From Vulcanimicrobiota bacterium (GTDB lineage Bacteria; Vulcanimicrobiota; Xenobia; Xenobiales; JADMJV01), in contig JAHBVR010000022.1 of the NCBI GenBank assembly GCA_019637395.1, positions 62,001 to 126,000 of the forward strand: a DNA stretch of 64,000 bases, given 5' to 3'. The first letter of the stretch is position 1, and every line of letters starts with the position of its first letter. The notes below the pieces were generated by a model, which was not told the DNA's origin, searched no databases, and saw nothing but the letters and a program-made list of their open reading frames with translations. A program made the position numbers and the translations under genes. Positions 43,314-51,974 of this stretch are shown here, one piece after another.

Positions 43314-43870
43314 AGCGGCGCGCTTTTACTTTTCTCGAGGCGCTGGTAACGCTGGCCCTGGTGGCGGTCGCGTTCGGAGCTTTGATGATCATGCTGCTGG
43401 AGGCCTTTCGCATCGCCCGCAAGAGTTCGGACAAAACGGCTTCGGCCGAAGCGGCCGAATTGGGCCTGGAGCGCATGGCCTCGGAAGCCCGCGAAGCACT
43501 GGTCATCTTGGAACCTGCGGTAGGCGCCGCCAATATCATCAATTTGCGCTTCCATAAAATCAATCCTGACAATTCGCTGACCCATCGCTTACCCGATACG
43601 CCGCCGCTACCCGATCCGGCTGGTAGCTGGAACCCATTCATGCCCGCTTACTTGCTGGAGGTGCACTACACGGTGGTCTCCGAGAGTTTGGTGCGCGAGG
43701 TGGGCCCGGTCGGGGGCACGCCCAGCGCCACCATGACTTTGTGCGACCATATCCGCGGGTTGAAGGTGGCCAGGCCCAGACCGGCCCACCTGACGCTGGA
43801 ATTATCCGTTCAAGATGGACGGACGGTGCTGGCCCACAGCACGGAGGTGATATGCCACGCAGTTCCTTGA
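43310..43870 (+). CDS. Type IV pseudopilin with Ala at the cleavage site
   Basis: A 186-residue protein beginning MKRRAFTFLEALVTLALVAV. The prepilin peptidase site has Ala instead of the usual Gly at -1, with mature Phe and Glu at +5. Ala is tolerated by some PilD enzymes but rarely used. The ATG at 43310 overlaps the stop of the previous gene (ATGA). It is a GspJ-like minor pseudopilin by size and position, without closer assignment. Confidence 0.8.
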   Translation: MKRRAFTFLEALVTLALVAVAFGALMIMLLEAFRIARKSSDKTASAEAAELGLERMASEAREALVILEPAVGAANIINLRFHKINPDNSLTHRLPDTPPLPDPAGSWNPFMPAYLLEVHYTVVSESLVREVGPVGGTPSATMTLCDHIRGLKVARPRPAHLTLELSVQDGRTVLAHSTEVICHAVP

Positions 43871-44364
43871 AGCGGCGCGGGATTATGATTATCGTGGCCA
43901 TGCTGGTGCTGGGACTGTTGCTGATCCTGGGCATGGGAATTCTGGGCTCGCAGCAGGCTCGCTATCGGGCCGCCACCCGTTCCTCCGATGCCGCTCAGGC
44001 GCTGTGCCTGGCCGAGGCGGGCCTGGAAGATGTGCGCTGCAAGCTGGAAAAAGATCGCCAGTTTCCCCCCAGGGCGGCTGACGACCAGCGCACTTTCTCT
44101 TATTCGGAAACGCTTTCCAACGGCCCGCTCGAGCTGGGCAGTTACTATGTGGAGGTGGACTGGAGCTACGATGTGGCCCCCTACCATATCCTCAAAATAA
44201 CCGCCATCGGTTGCGTGGGTCCGCGCGAGAATCCGCGCGCCCAGCGGACCCTGCTGGGTGAGTTGCGGCATATTTCCAATGCCTCCTCCATTTCGGTGGC
44301 CCCACCCAATCCGCCGGGGGTGACCTGGAGCTGGGTGAGCATGCAAGACCTGAGCAGCTTGTAG
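43852..44364 (+). CDS. PilX/GspK-like minor pseudopilin
   Basis: A 170-residue protein with a hydrophobic N-terminal helix (RRGIMIIVAMLVLGLLLILG) preceded by a basic patch and Gly. Mature position 5 is Val rather than Glu, as expected for the GspK/PilX type, which caps the pilus. It has the family's ALCLAEAGLEDVRCKLE segment (the LAEAG-type motif after the helix). It overlaps the upstream gene by 19 bases, making a tightly coupled four-gene pilin operon. Confidence 0.75.
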   Translation: MPRSSLKRRGIMIIVAMLVLGLLLILGMGILGSQQARYRAATRSSDAAQALCLAEAGLEDVRCKLEKDRQFPPRAADDQRTFSYSETLSNGPLELGSYYVEVDWSYDVAPYHILKITAIGCVGPRENPRAQRTLLGELRHISNASSISVAPPNPPGVTWSWVSMQDLSSL

Positions 44365-44372
44365 GTTTTTTT
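44348..44372 (+). terminator. Possible weak terminator after pilin operon
   Basis: ACCT and AGGT form a short outer stem around an 11-base loop and are followed by seven T. The stem is very short, so this may only attenuate transcription into the HHTC gene. Confidence 0.3.
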
Positions 44373-44394
44373 CAGGGCGATGGAATTTAGTAGG

Positions 44395-44407
44395 GTTATT
44401 GAATAAC
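44395..44407. promoter_or_regulatory. Small palindrome before the HHTC-repeat gene
   Basis: GTTATTGAATAAC is a perfect 6-base inverted repeat with a single-base centre, 15 bases before the HHTC-gene start. It lies in the region where a promoter would be expected and may be an operator. Confidence 0.35.
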
Positions 44408-44422
44408 GCTTTAGGAGTCCCC

Positions 44423-44743
44423 ATGAGCCAGATTGGTAACGGCATCCAGTTTCAGAAGTACAACCGCAGCAAGCCTGGCTCGTTCTGGTCGGAGGCGGGT
44501 GCCGCCGACAAAACTCAGGCGGGCAACCCCGGCCATCATACCTGCACTACGGCGGACACGGTGGTTTCCGGCAATCCCAGCCACCACACCTGCACTACCG
44601 CCGACACTGCCCTGGCCGGCAATCCCAGTCACCACACCTGCACCACCGCCGACACCACTCTGGCCGGCAATCCCAGTCACCACACCTGTACCACCGCCGA
44701 CACGGCCCGGGCGCAGGTCGACGGTTGGCAGATTCGTCTGTAG
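44423..44743 (+). CDS. HHTC-repeat protein, possible RiPP precursor or metal-binding peptide
   Basis: A 106-residue protein: a 33-residue N-terminal part (MSQIGNGIQFQKYNRSKPGS), four 16-residue repeats of GNPSHHTCTTADTxLA from residue 34 to 97, and the C-terminal tail QVDGWQIRL. Only two or three positions differ between copies, showing recent duplication and constraint on HHTCTTADT. AGGAG lies 6 bases before ATG 44423. Multiple identical cores resemble multi-core RiPP precursors; the regularly spaced His-His-x-Cys could also bind metal. The next gene, 3 bases after the stop, encodes a C11 protease that could process it. No peptide-modifying enzyme (YcaO, rSAM, LanM) is seen nearby. Confidence 0.75.
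   Translation: MSQIGNGIQFQKYNRSKPGSFWSEAGAADKTQAGNPGHHTCTTADTVVSGNPSHHTCTTADTALAGNPSHHTCTTADTTLAGNPSHHTCTTADTARAQVDGWQIRL
44522..44713 (+). repeat. Four 48-base in-frame repeats inside the HHTC gene
   Basis: Each unit encodes GN-P-[GS]-HHTCTTADT plus three variable residues. The nucleotide copies are nearly identical, differing at about 1-7 positions. Confidence 0.9.
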
Positions 44744-44746
44744 TTC

Positions 44747-46744
44747 GTGTCCGGTCAGCGGGTAGGTCCGGCTCAGCAGATTCGCAACTTCGTTGCCAGT
44801 TTTCGTCCTGAAGTCACCGGCCAGCCCGTCGCTCCCGAAACCCTGGTCGATACGGCCAGACCCAAGGATTGGACCGTGCTGGCCTACCTGGAAGGCCGCG
44901 ACCGGCTTTCCAACTCGGTTGAGGTGGCCCTCAACGGCATGGAGGAAATCGGCTCGACCGATTCGGTCAACCTGGTAGCTCAGGCCACGCTGGTTCCCGA
45001 GCTGGGCGACCGCCGTTTCCAGCGCATGGGCGAAGTCAATACGCGCCGCTATTATCTGACCCAAGATGACCACCCGGGCAAGGTCCATTCTCCGGTCTTA
45101 CAGCAGTTTGACCGCCAGGAGCGGTTAACCAGCCAGAGTCTGGAAGACTTTCTCTGCTGGGGGATCGAGAAATTTCCCGCTAAGAACTTCGCCGTCGTCA
45201 TCAAGAAGCACGGCCTGGGCTTTGCCGCCAATGGTTCTTCGGTGCCCCTGTCGGCTCGCGAATTGCGCCAGACTCTGGAAAACGTGGAGAAGCGGAGTGG
45301 CGTCAAGCCCGCCGTGCTGTGTTGGGACGCCTGCAATATGCAGCAGTGGGAAGTCGCCTACGAGCTGAAGGACCGGGCCGCGGTGATGACCGGTTCGCCC
45401 GAGGCCATTCCCGCCGTCGAGTTTCCCTATCCCACCATGTTGCACAATCTGGTGCGTTACCCCAGGCAACAGGATGCCAGGACGTTGGGCCAGACGGTAG
45501 TCCAGTCGTATGCGGCCGAAACACCGCAGACCACCCAGTTCGCGGTGGATTTGCAGCAGGTCGAAAAAGTCGGCGCCCGGGTGCGCGATTTTGTGGACCT
45601 GGTCTTCGAAGCCCGGGTTCCGCCCGAGCGGCTTTATACCAACCTGCTCAAGAGCGCCAGTTTCGAGCCCAAAGAAAGCCTCAGTCTGGCCTATAATTTT
45701 CGCGATTTTTCCGGTTTTCTGCGGCTGGTCAGCGAAGATGAGAAGATCGTCTCGGGGGAAGTGAAAAAGGCGGCCCGGGCCGTACTGGAGGCTATGGCTT
45801 CGGCCCAGGTGGACCGCCAGGTGGACCCGGTCAAGGCACATTTGAAGAATCTCAGCGCGGAAGTGGGACCCAGCGCTTTTTTGCCCTGGAAGCAGCCCTC
45901 CCAGGCTCTGCGCGAATCGTATTCGCAGCTAGGCTGGTCCAAGGATACCGGCTGGGATCGTTTGCTGGATTACACCCTGGACGGGCCCGGCGAAGTCAGA
46001 TCTTCCCCGGGTCAGGGCAATCTGGGATTGTATGTCTACAAAAAATACGTCTCGCCTTATCTGCTCACCGATTGCCCCTACGAGGTGAGTTGTTCCGAGT
46101 TTGCCCGCCAGTCCCTCCAGGAATTGGGCCCGTGGGAGGGCGCCAAGTGGGCGTTCATGCGCGTGATTTCCTGTCAGGATGGGGCTAAGGGCGGGAGCGA
46201 CGAAATTTCTCCCCCCTGCAGTCATCAGCACGCCCCCAAGGTAGGGTTGCCGGAGTTGACCGTGCAGGCGCCGGTCGCTTGGGAAAAATCAGACGCACGC
46301 AAGCGCGTGGAAAATGTGCTGTTTCGCTCCGCAGCCGCGGCCGGCAAGCTGGTGGGCGGCGCGCTGGCGGCGCTGGCGGGAGGGCTGACCGGCGCCGTGC
46401 TGGGCGGCTTCTGGGGCGCCAGGGCGGGCGCGGGCACCCTGGACCGCTTCAATCAGGGAGTGGCCGCCAAATATGGCCCGAGCAAGGCCCATTCGCTGCA
46501 GCATTTGCAGTCGGTTCTGGTAGCGCCGGGCCGCAAGCTGAATGAGTTGAGCGGGCCGGTGGTCGGTTCGCTGGCCGGCGGCCTGGCCGGGATAGGCCTG
46601 GGGCTGGCTGGTGGGGCCGCCTTCAGCTACCGGTTCTTCGGCGGTTTCGCCGGCCTGGCCGCCCAGAACCTGGCCAAGGAGGCGCTGGGCGAATTGCCGG
46701 TGCACTACCATACCGAGCAGATTCTGCGGAGCCGTTACCAGTGA
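44747..46744 (+). CDS. C11 (clostripain) protease with YidD-like and glycine-zipper domains
   Basis: A 665-residue protein starting at GTG three bases after the HHTC gene. The C11 caspase-fold dyad is His155 in VVIKKHGLGF and Cys196 in WDACNMQQWEVAYELKD. Residues 425-490 match the YidD membrane-insertion factor: LYVYKKYVSPYLLTDC, SCSEFARQSLQELG and RVISCQDGAKGGSDE, keeping the SP, C...CS and R-V-x-x-C positions. Two glycine-zipper membrane regions follow (about 533-564 and 603-632). This fusion is unlike ordinary clostripains. A role in maturing or exporting the HHTC peptide or pilin cargo is inferred from position. Confidence 0.78.
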   Translation: MSGQRVGPAQQIRNFVASFRPEVTGQPVAPETLVDTARPKDWTVLAYLEGRDRLSNSVEVALNGMEEIGSTDSVNLVAQATLVPELGDRRFQRMGEVNTRRYYLTQDDHPGKVHSPVLQQFDRQERLTSQSLEDFLCWGIEKFPAKNFAVVIKKHGLGFAANGSSVPLSARELRQTLENVEKRSGVKPAVLCWDACNMQQWEVAYELKDRAAVMTGSPEAIPAVEFPYPTMLHNLVRYPRQQDARTLGQTVVQSYAAETPQTTQFAVDLQQVEKVGARVRDFVDLVFEARVPPERLYTNLLKSASFEPKESLSLAYNFRDFSGFLRLVSEDEKIVSGEVKKAARAVLEAMASAQVDRQVDPVKAHLKNLSAEVGPSAFLPWKQPSQALRESYSQLGWSKDTGWDRLLDYTLDGPGEVRSSPGQGNLGLYVYKKYVSPYLLTDCPYEVSCSEFARQSLQELGPWEGAKWAFMRVISCQDGAKGGSDEISPPCSHQHAPKVGLPELTVQAPVAWEKSDARKRVENVLFRSAAAAGKLVGGALAALAGGLTGAVLGGFWGARAGAGTLDRFNQGVAAKYGPSKAHSLQHLQSVLVAPGRKLNELSGPVVGSLAGGLAGIGLGLAGGAAFSYRFFGGFAGLAAQNLAKEALGELPVHYHTEQILRSRYQ

Positions 46745-48009
46745 ACCCCGTCGGCGCGCGCAAGGCCTGGACTTTCCTGTTCTACAACGTGGGCCAGGGC
46801 AACCTGGCGCCCATGACCACGGCCGGCCTGGAGTCGCTGGAGCGGGTGGGTTCAGACGAGCACACCGATGTGGTGGCGCTGAACTATCGCGAGCGCCCCA
46901 AGCAAGAGCGGGTCTTGGGCCGCTTTGGTGAATATGAGGGAGCGCGCTGCTATCACGTAACCCGGGGCGCTTCCTCGGGTTCGTCCTGGTTGGGTTCGCT
47001 GGCCGATATCGCGCTGGCTTCTCCCAAGAATTTGCAGTCGGAAATCATCGGCCAGCCGGTGGGTCCCGGGGAAGCTTTCAAGATGGCTGACCCGGCTACT
47101 CTGAAGGCTTTCCTTCTGGAAAATATGGCCCGCTTCCCGGCCGAGCACTTCGCGTTGACCATCACCGGCCACGGCGCCGCTTTCCAGGGTCAGGCCATCG
47201 TGCGCGGGCCCGAGGGGCGTAGCGCCATTTCCAACGATGACCTGGCCCGAGTGCTGCGCGAGGTGGCTCAGGAGTCGGGAAAATCGGTGGACCTGGTCAA
47301 TCTGAATACCTGTTATTCGGCCAATTTGGAGTCGCTCTACAGCCTCAAGGACTCGACCCGGGCGCTGGTGGCTTCGCAGGCCGCCCTGTCGCTGGCCACC
47401 CAGCCATTTGGACCGGTGCTGGCCGAGGTGCAGCAGCGCCTGGCCGCGGGGTGCCAGGTGAGCCCGCAGGATCTGGCCAGAGTGTTCGTGGAACAGGCCG
47501 CCGCCCAGCCTCTGAGCGGCCTCTACAGTCCTACCCTGAGCGCCCTCGACGCGAGCGCGCTGGGCAAGCTGGGCGCTTCGGTGGGCTCTTTGCAGAAGGC
47601 CTGCCAGGAGCAGGGAATTGAGCCCAAGGTGCTACGCGAGTGCTTGACCGAGGCTCTGGGTATTGACTTCAGCGGACCGGTTCAGCTGACCGATCTGGGC
47701 TCTTTGGCCGGAGTGATGGCTTCGCGCATTGACGATAAGAAGGTGCGAGAGGCCGCCGCCCGGGTGGGGCGCGACCTGCAGGCGGCGGTCTTGGCCGAGC
47801 AGCACGCCGAGCCGGGACGGCAGAGCCTGCTGGAGCGGGGGGTGCGCAGCCTGCCGTTTTTGGTGGGGCCGCCGGCCGACCTGAGCGGAGCCACGGGCCT
47901 GACCGTGTTCTGGAATCCCGAGGAAAAAGAACGGCTGGAATTGATCGGCGCCAGCTCGTTCGGCAAAGATCAACCCTTGACCGGGTTTATGGAGTATTTA
48001 GCCGGCTAA
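46741..48009 (+). CDS. Second C11-like protease
   Basis: A 422-residue protein whose GTG overlaps the TGA of the first C11 gene by 3 bases. The dyad is His144 in TITGHGAAFQG and Cys191 in NLNTCYSANLESLYSLKDS. It lacks the YidD and membrane domains of its neighbour and is probably soluble. The pair looks like an ancient duplication. Without an activation site visible by eye, self-processing cannot be predicted. It converges on the DUF364 gene with a 23-base overlap. Confidence 0.75.
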   Translation: MNPVGARKAWTFLFYNVGQGNLAPMTTAGLESLERVGSDEHTDVVALNYRERPKQERVLGRFGEYEGARCYHVTRGASSGSSWLGSLADIALASPKNLQSEIIGQPVGPGEAFKMADPATLKAFLLENMARFPAEHFALTITGHGAAFQGQAIVRGPEGRSAISNDDLARVLREVAQESGKSVDLVNLNTCYSANLESLYSLKDSTRALVASQAALSLATQPFGPVLAEVQQRLAAGCQVSPQDLARVFVEQAAAQPLSGLYSPTLSALDASALGKLGASVGSLQKACQEQGIEPKVLRECLTEALGIDFSGPVQLTDLGSLAGVMASRIDDKKVREAAARVGRDLQAAVLAEQHAEPGRQSLLERGVRSLPFLVGPPADLSGATGLTVFWNPEEKERLELIGASSFGKDQPLTGFMEYLAG

Positions 48010-48904
48010 TCGTTCTTTGCTCCGGTAGTAGAATGTCGATGAAGCGCCCCGAGCTGATTTTCTGCAGGCCCTGGCGATTTTGTCGGGAGAAGCGGTGACA
48101 GAGCTGAACGAAGTCGATGTCGATGGGGTTGTGCACCAGGTGGGTGACTCCCAACTCGAACAGCGGACCGGGCAGCACCCCGGCGCTCGGCCCTTCCAGA
48201 ATCACGATGCGCTCCTCGGGTGGCAGCAAGGCTTCCAGGGAGCCGTTGCACAGGGTGGAGGCGCTCAGGCAAATGAGGTCGGCCTCGTCGAGCAAGGCGG
48301 AGGCGTTCCGGCCGTCGTCGTAGACCACTTGCAAGCCGCGCTTTTGGGCGTCTTGCTTGATTTTGAACGGATAGGGATTGTAGCGCTGGAAGTCTTCGTT
48401 GAGGGCCAGGAAGTCGCAGCAGCTGACTTTTTCCAGCCAATCTTGGGCGAGTGCTTCTTCCAGGTAGCCGCCGAAGCCGATGATGGCGACCTTGCCTACG
48501 CCCTGATCCTGAAAGTGCCGCAGAGCGATGCGGCCGGTTTGCGATTGGAGACCAAGCTCCTGCAGTCGTCCGGCGTTTGTGAGGATGGGAGCGGATAGAG
48601 CCGAGAGGACGGCCACCCAGAGAGCCTGGTGAGCCAGACTCTGGCTGTCCCGGGTGTGCAGATAGTCCCAGAGCAGCGGGTCGTTTTCTCGGATTTCCAG
48701 CAGCCGGGCCCGGGTGTGGTCGATCTGGGCCGGGGTGAGGTCGGGAACCCCTTCCAGGTCATAGTTCATGGCCGCCCCGCTGGAGCCGTCGTTCAGGCGC
48801 ACGCTGAGGAAAAGACTGTCCAGGCAGAGGTCCTCCAGAGCCAGCCGCGTCCAATCAGAATGGCGCACTTCCTGGATGTGGCGGCTGAGATCCTCTAGTA
48901 ACAT
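47987..48904 (-). CDS. DUF364/DUF4213 protein
   Basis: A 305-residue protein. The N-terminal ~100 residues match the DUF4213 (enolase-N-like) domain. The C-terminal part has the Rossmann-like KVAIIGFGGYLEEAL motif and LICLSASTLCNGSLEALL of DUF364, proposed in the literature for heavy-metal chelation. A cytosolic role in metal or radical-cofactor chemistry is possible. The gene ends inside the 3' end of the second C11 gene and is divergent from the cluster B regulator. Confidence 0.8.
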   Translation of the reverse strand: MLLEDLSRHIQEVRHSDWTRLALEDLCLDSLFLSVRLNDGSSGAAMNYDLEGVPDLTPAQIDHTRARLLEIRENDPLLWDYLHTRDSQSLAHQALWVAVLSALSAPILTNAGRLQELGLQSQTGRIALRHFQDQGVGKVAIIGFGGYLEEALAQDWLEKVSCCDFLALNEDFQRYNPYPFKIKQDAQKRGLQVVYDDGRNASALLDEADLICLSASTLCNGSLEALLPPEERIVILEGPSAGVLPGPLFELGVTHLVHNPIDIDFVQLCHRFSRQNRQGLQKISSGRFIDILLPEQRTISRLNTP

Positions 48905-49016
48905 GGGTGGGCGTTACCCAGATTAAGGCTTTCCTAAAAGCGGCTGGGGGAATTTCTCGGTTAACTCGGGAAGTGGGCCGGCCGTAAGGCTTGCAGCATT
49001 AACAGGGAGGGCGAAT

Positions 49017-50648
49017 TTGCAGTACATTCTCTTGCTTGAGGACGACGAGGATTTTCGGGAACTGCTGGCGGACTTGCTTTCCGGCGAGGGTTACGTGGTG
49101 GTGGAAGCCGACCTGGCTCAGAAAGCCATCGATTTAGCTCAAACTCGCCCCTTCCATTTGATCTTGAGCGACGTGCGCATGGCCGGCGAACTGGACGGTG
49201 TGGCCGCCATCGAAAAGATTCAGCAGGCCTGTCCGGGCATTCGCAGCATCATCATGACCGGCTTCGCCGATATGGACGTGCCGCTCCGGGCCGCCCGCCT
49301 CAAAGCCGATGACTATATGATGAAGCCGTTTGATATGCGGGAGCTTTCCCGGGTAGTGTCCTCGGTTTTGCAGCGCCGGGAAGAGGTTGCTCCCAGTCTG
49401 CTGTCGCGCGCCTTGAGTTCGGCGCATAAGGCGGGTAAATGGCTTTTTGACCGCCAGGTGCAGGAGGCGCACGGTAAACGCGGCGACTTCTATCAGCAGT
49501 TCTTTGTGCTCATTCGTTCTAACCGAATGTCGGCGGAAGAGGCCTACGAGGTTTTTCGCGCGCTGGAGCAGGTGGAATGGAGCACGGCCAACGCGGGTTG
49601 GAGTGCTCTTGCGCAAGCCTACGAGGGTTTGCAGAAGAAGCTGATGGCCGTAATCGGCGGAGAGCGCCTGGCCCTCCCCGAGAAAGCCGGTATCGGCATG
49701 CGCGAATTCCGCAGACTGTACCAGCGTCTGCAGAGCGGCAAAGTCGACGCCGGCCATTTCCAGAATGCCGTTCAGCTCTATCACAATCCGGAGTTGCGCA
49801 AATCCGACCTGCAGGCCTACGCCACTTTTTGCTGGCTTTGGGAAGAAGAACCGCAGCAGAAAGAGGTCGACCCTTTCTTGGGTCTGCATTTCGGCCAACT
49901 GACCCTGCAATCGTGTCTTTTGGGCGTGGCCGAGGTGAAGCTATACGCGTTGACGCGCGCCGGCCAGCCGTGCGCGGAACGAATCCTGTGCTTCCCGGTG
50001 GATCAGACTACCACCAGTTTGAACGACGAATTGTCCCGCGGTCGGGCCGAGTATTTGAAAGAAGCCTACGGCCACCATTTCTTGCTTTACGCCGGCGACC
50101 CGGGAGTGACTTCACTGGCCAAGCTCATCCCCGAGGGAACTTCCTGGGCGCGGATTTGGGGCTTGATGCGCCCGATGTTCGTGAAACTGGGCGACCATCA
50201 CCAGGCCGGTGCCTGCAGCGGTTGTTTCGCTTCCAGTCAAGTCCGCTTCGGCGCGGAAGGCGAGGCCACCATTTTGGATTTTGGACCGCAAGGCTTCCAT
50301 CGCGCCCATTTTCTGTTGACGGCCGCCGATCAGCAGCTACCGCCGGATGTTCGCTTCCTTTTATGTGCTGCTCCGGAGGCTTTGTTGCAAGAGAACCCCA
50401 CCCATCGTTCCGATCAGTTTGTGGCGGGACGCATTCTGCTCGAGGCGCTGCGTGTGTCGGCGCCAGAATTGCGCCTGCTGAACGAAAATGCGGCCGAGAG
50501 TTTGTGGGTGGAGGCCAGGGCCAAAGTGGGCGAGCCGGTGACGGAAGTTTTGCGCCGGCTCTGTCACCCCAAGCCGGCCTTTCGCTATCCGGACATTTGG
50601 GAGGCGATGCAGGCGCTGGACATGGCGGGCGTGCCGGCGCCCGCTTGA
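49017..50648 (+). CDS. Response regulator with large C-terminal domain
   Basis: A 543-residue protein. REC domain at 1-120: acidic pair EDDED at 8-12, phospho-acceptor Asp52 in LSDVRMAG, Thr in IIMTGFAD, Lys in MMKPFD. The helical linker (125-290) shares segments with the second response regulator downstream. The C-terminal part (290-540) is unassigned: it keeps paired Cys-x-x-Cys (AGACSGCFAS) and PDVRFLLCAAPE, with a phosphatase-like beta-rich look. TTG start with GGGAGGG 6 bases upstream. It begins cluster B. Confidence 0.8.
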   Translation: MQYILLLEDDEDFRELLADLLSGEGYVVVEADLAQKAIDLAQTRPFHLILSDVRMAGELDGVAAIEKIQQACPGIRSIIMTGFADMDVPLRAARLKADDYMMKPFDMRELSRVVSSVLQRREEVAPSLLSRALSSAHKAGKWLFDRQVQEAHGKRGDFYQQFFVLIRSNRMSAEEAYEVFRALEQVEWSTANAGWSALAQAYEGLQKKLMAVIGGERLALPEKAGIGMREFRRLYQRLQSGKVDAGHFQNAVQLYHNPELRKSDLQAYATFCWLWEEEPQQKEVDPFLGLHFGQLTLQSCLLGVAEVKLYALTRAGQPCAERILCFPVDQTTTSLNDELSRGRAEYLKEAYGHHFLLYAGDPGVTSLAKLIPEGTSWARIWGLMRPMFVKLGDHHQAGACSGCFASSQVRFGAEGEATILDFGPQGFHRAHFLLTAADQQLPPDVRFLLCAAPEALLQENPTHRSDQFVAGRILLEALRVSAPELRLLNENAAESLWVEARAKVGEPVTEVLRRLCHPKPAFRYPDIWEAMQALDMAGVPAPA

Positions 50649-50780
50649 ATCGTGGGCTGTAATATTTTGGCAACATTTTGCGGGGGGTCGTAGCGCTTTC
50701 GTAGAGGAACAAAAGGTAGGGTTAGTGCGTGCCCGGCGGCCTTGAAAGTCGGCGGAGCTAGAATTTGGGAGGCTTCATTG

Positions 50781-51548
50781 ATGCAAGACAACGACAATCA
50801 TAACAGCAATGCACCGGTTCCGGAGGGAGTGGCTCCTGGCATTCCGATGCCTGGTTTCGGACAGATGATCGAGGCGCTGGGGTCTCGGCGCGCCTTGCTC
50901 GGCACGATGTTTGGCGCGATGGCCGGGGGGCTTCCCTTCGCGTTGGCCCGTTCGGCCCAGGCGGCGCCGCCCGAGGTCAAGGGCTCCCCCAATATTCCCA
51001 TTCGAATTTACAGCAATACGAAGGGCACTTACGTGCTCTTCGCCGACGGGGCCATCACCAACGCAGAAAAGTCCGAGCAGTTCCTGGATACGACCCAATT
51101 CGCCGAGGTCAAACGCTTCCAAAAGCGTAGTCAGACCGCCAATCGCGCCAAAGGCTCGCCTAACGTGGCGGTGGATATCCACCAGGACGAAACCGGAACC
51201 TATGTGTTGTTCGCTGACGGTACCTTTCGCCAGCCCCCGGGCAATGCCGGAGCACGTGGAGCCTATGTGGAGTATTTTTACGCCAAGACGAAGGATGGCA
51301 ATATTTACAATCCCAGTCCCAATTTAATCATTGAGAGCGGCACCAAAATTCGTTTTCAGAATCCCTTTCGAGAACCTCCTTTCACCTGGGCGACTTTTGC
51401 TATCACGGGTAGCGACGGGCGAAGTAATATGTATGTGATTATCCCTAAGACCCCGGGTCACATTGATGCGACTACCACGGGATGGGACATTAGTCGCTTC
51501 AATGGTAACCCCTCGGACGGTGGTTTCTTCGGGATCGGTCTGCACTGA
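50781..51548 (+). CDS. TAT-exported protein with duplicated YVLFADG segment
   Basis: About 255 residues from ATG 50781, with GGGAGG 8 bases upstream. A signal with twin arginine, GSRRALLGTMFGAMAGGLPF, lies at residues 34-53 and ends AQAA. The mature part has two copies of a ~30-residue unit (IPIRIYSNTKGTYVLFADGA and VAVDIHQDETGTYVLFADGT), then a beta-rich region and FFGIGLH at the end. No family is recognised. It is placed among the pilin genes of cluster B and may be a periplasmic or surface cargo. Confidence 0.75.
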   Translation: MQDNDNHNSNAPVPEGVAPGIPMPGFGQMIEALGSRRALLGTMFGAMAGGLPFALARSAQAAPPEVKGSPNIPIRIYSNTKGTYVLFADGAITNAEKSEQFLDTTQFAEVKRFQKRSQTANRAKGSPNVAVDIHQDETGTYVLFADGTFRQPPGNAGARGAYVEYFYAKTKDGNIYNPSPNLIIESGTKIRFQNPFREPPFTWATFAITGSDGRSNMYVIIPKTPGHIDATTTGWDISRFNGNPSDGGFFGIGLH

Positions 51549-51578
51549 CGGAATCGCCCCGCGCGGAGAGGTTATGAC

Positions 51579-51974
51579 ATGACAAGCCAGTTCAAAAGGG
51601 TTCGGGGCATGGCTCTGATCACCACACTTTGTGTTTCCACAGTGCTCTTGGTGCTGGGAGTCGCCTTCCTGACCTTCCTGGAGAGGGATTATCGGTTTGC
51701 CGCCACTCAGTCCCGCAATCAGGAAGCATTTTATCTCGCCCTTTCAGGCATCGAGTACGCCAAATCCCGCCCCGACCTGGTTCGCCAGAACGAGGAGCCA
51801 GTGCAGCGTTCTCTCCCCGCCAATAACCCGAACCGGTATTTCCGCGTGCGCGTGTTGGGTGACGGTAGCGTCGAATCCATCGGTGTGGTGCACAGTGGCC
51901 TGGTCTACATCCAGAAGGTGCTGATCGTCCGGCCCGGCGAATCGCCGCGCCGCTTCGTGGAGACCGGCTTATGA
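51579..51974 (+). CDS. PilX/GspK-like minor pseudopilin
   Basis: A 131-residue protein with N-terminal RVRGMALITTLCVSTVLLV, the GspK/PilX type signal without Glu at +5. AFYLALSGIEYAKSRPDL follows the helix, the same LA-x-(A/S)-G pattern as in cluster A's PilX-like protein. It ends with an ATGA overlap with the next prepilin gene. Confidence 0.78.
   Translation: MTSQFKRVRGMALITTLCVSTVLLVLGVAFLTFLERDYRFAATQSRNQEAFYLALSGIEYAKSRPDLVRQNEEPVQRSLPANNPNRYFRVRVLGDGSVESIGVVHSGLVYIQKVLIVRPGESPRRFVETGL

Noticed and set aside
44423-44743. A lanthipeptide or thiopeptide precursor
   Set aside because: No LanM, LanB, YcaO or radical-SAM genes flank it; only C11 proteases do. It is therefore called a candidate peptide of unknown type.
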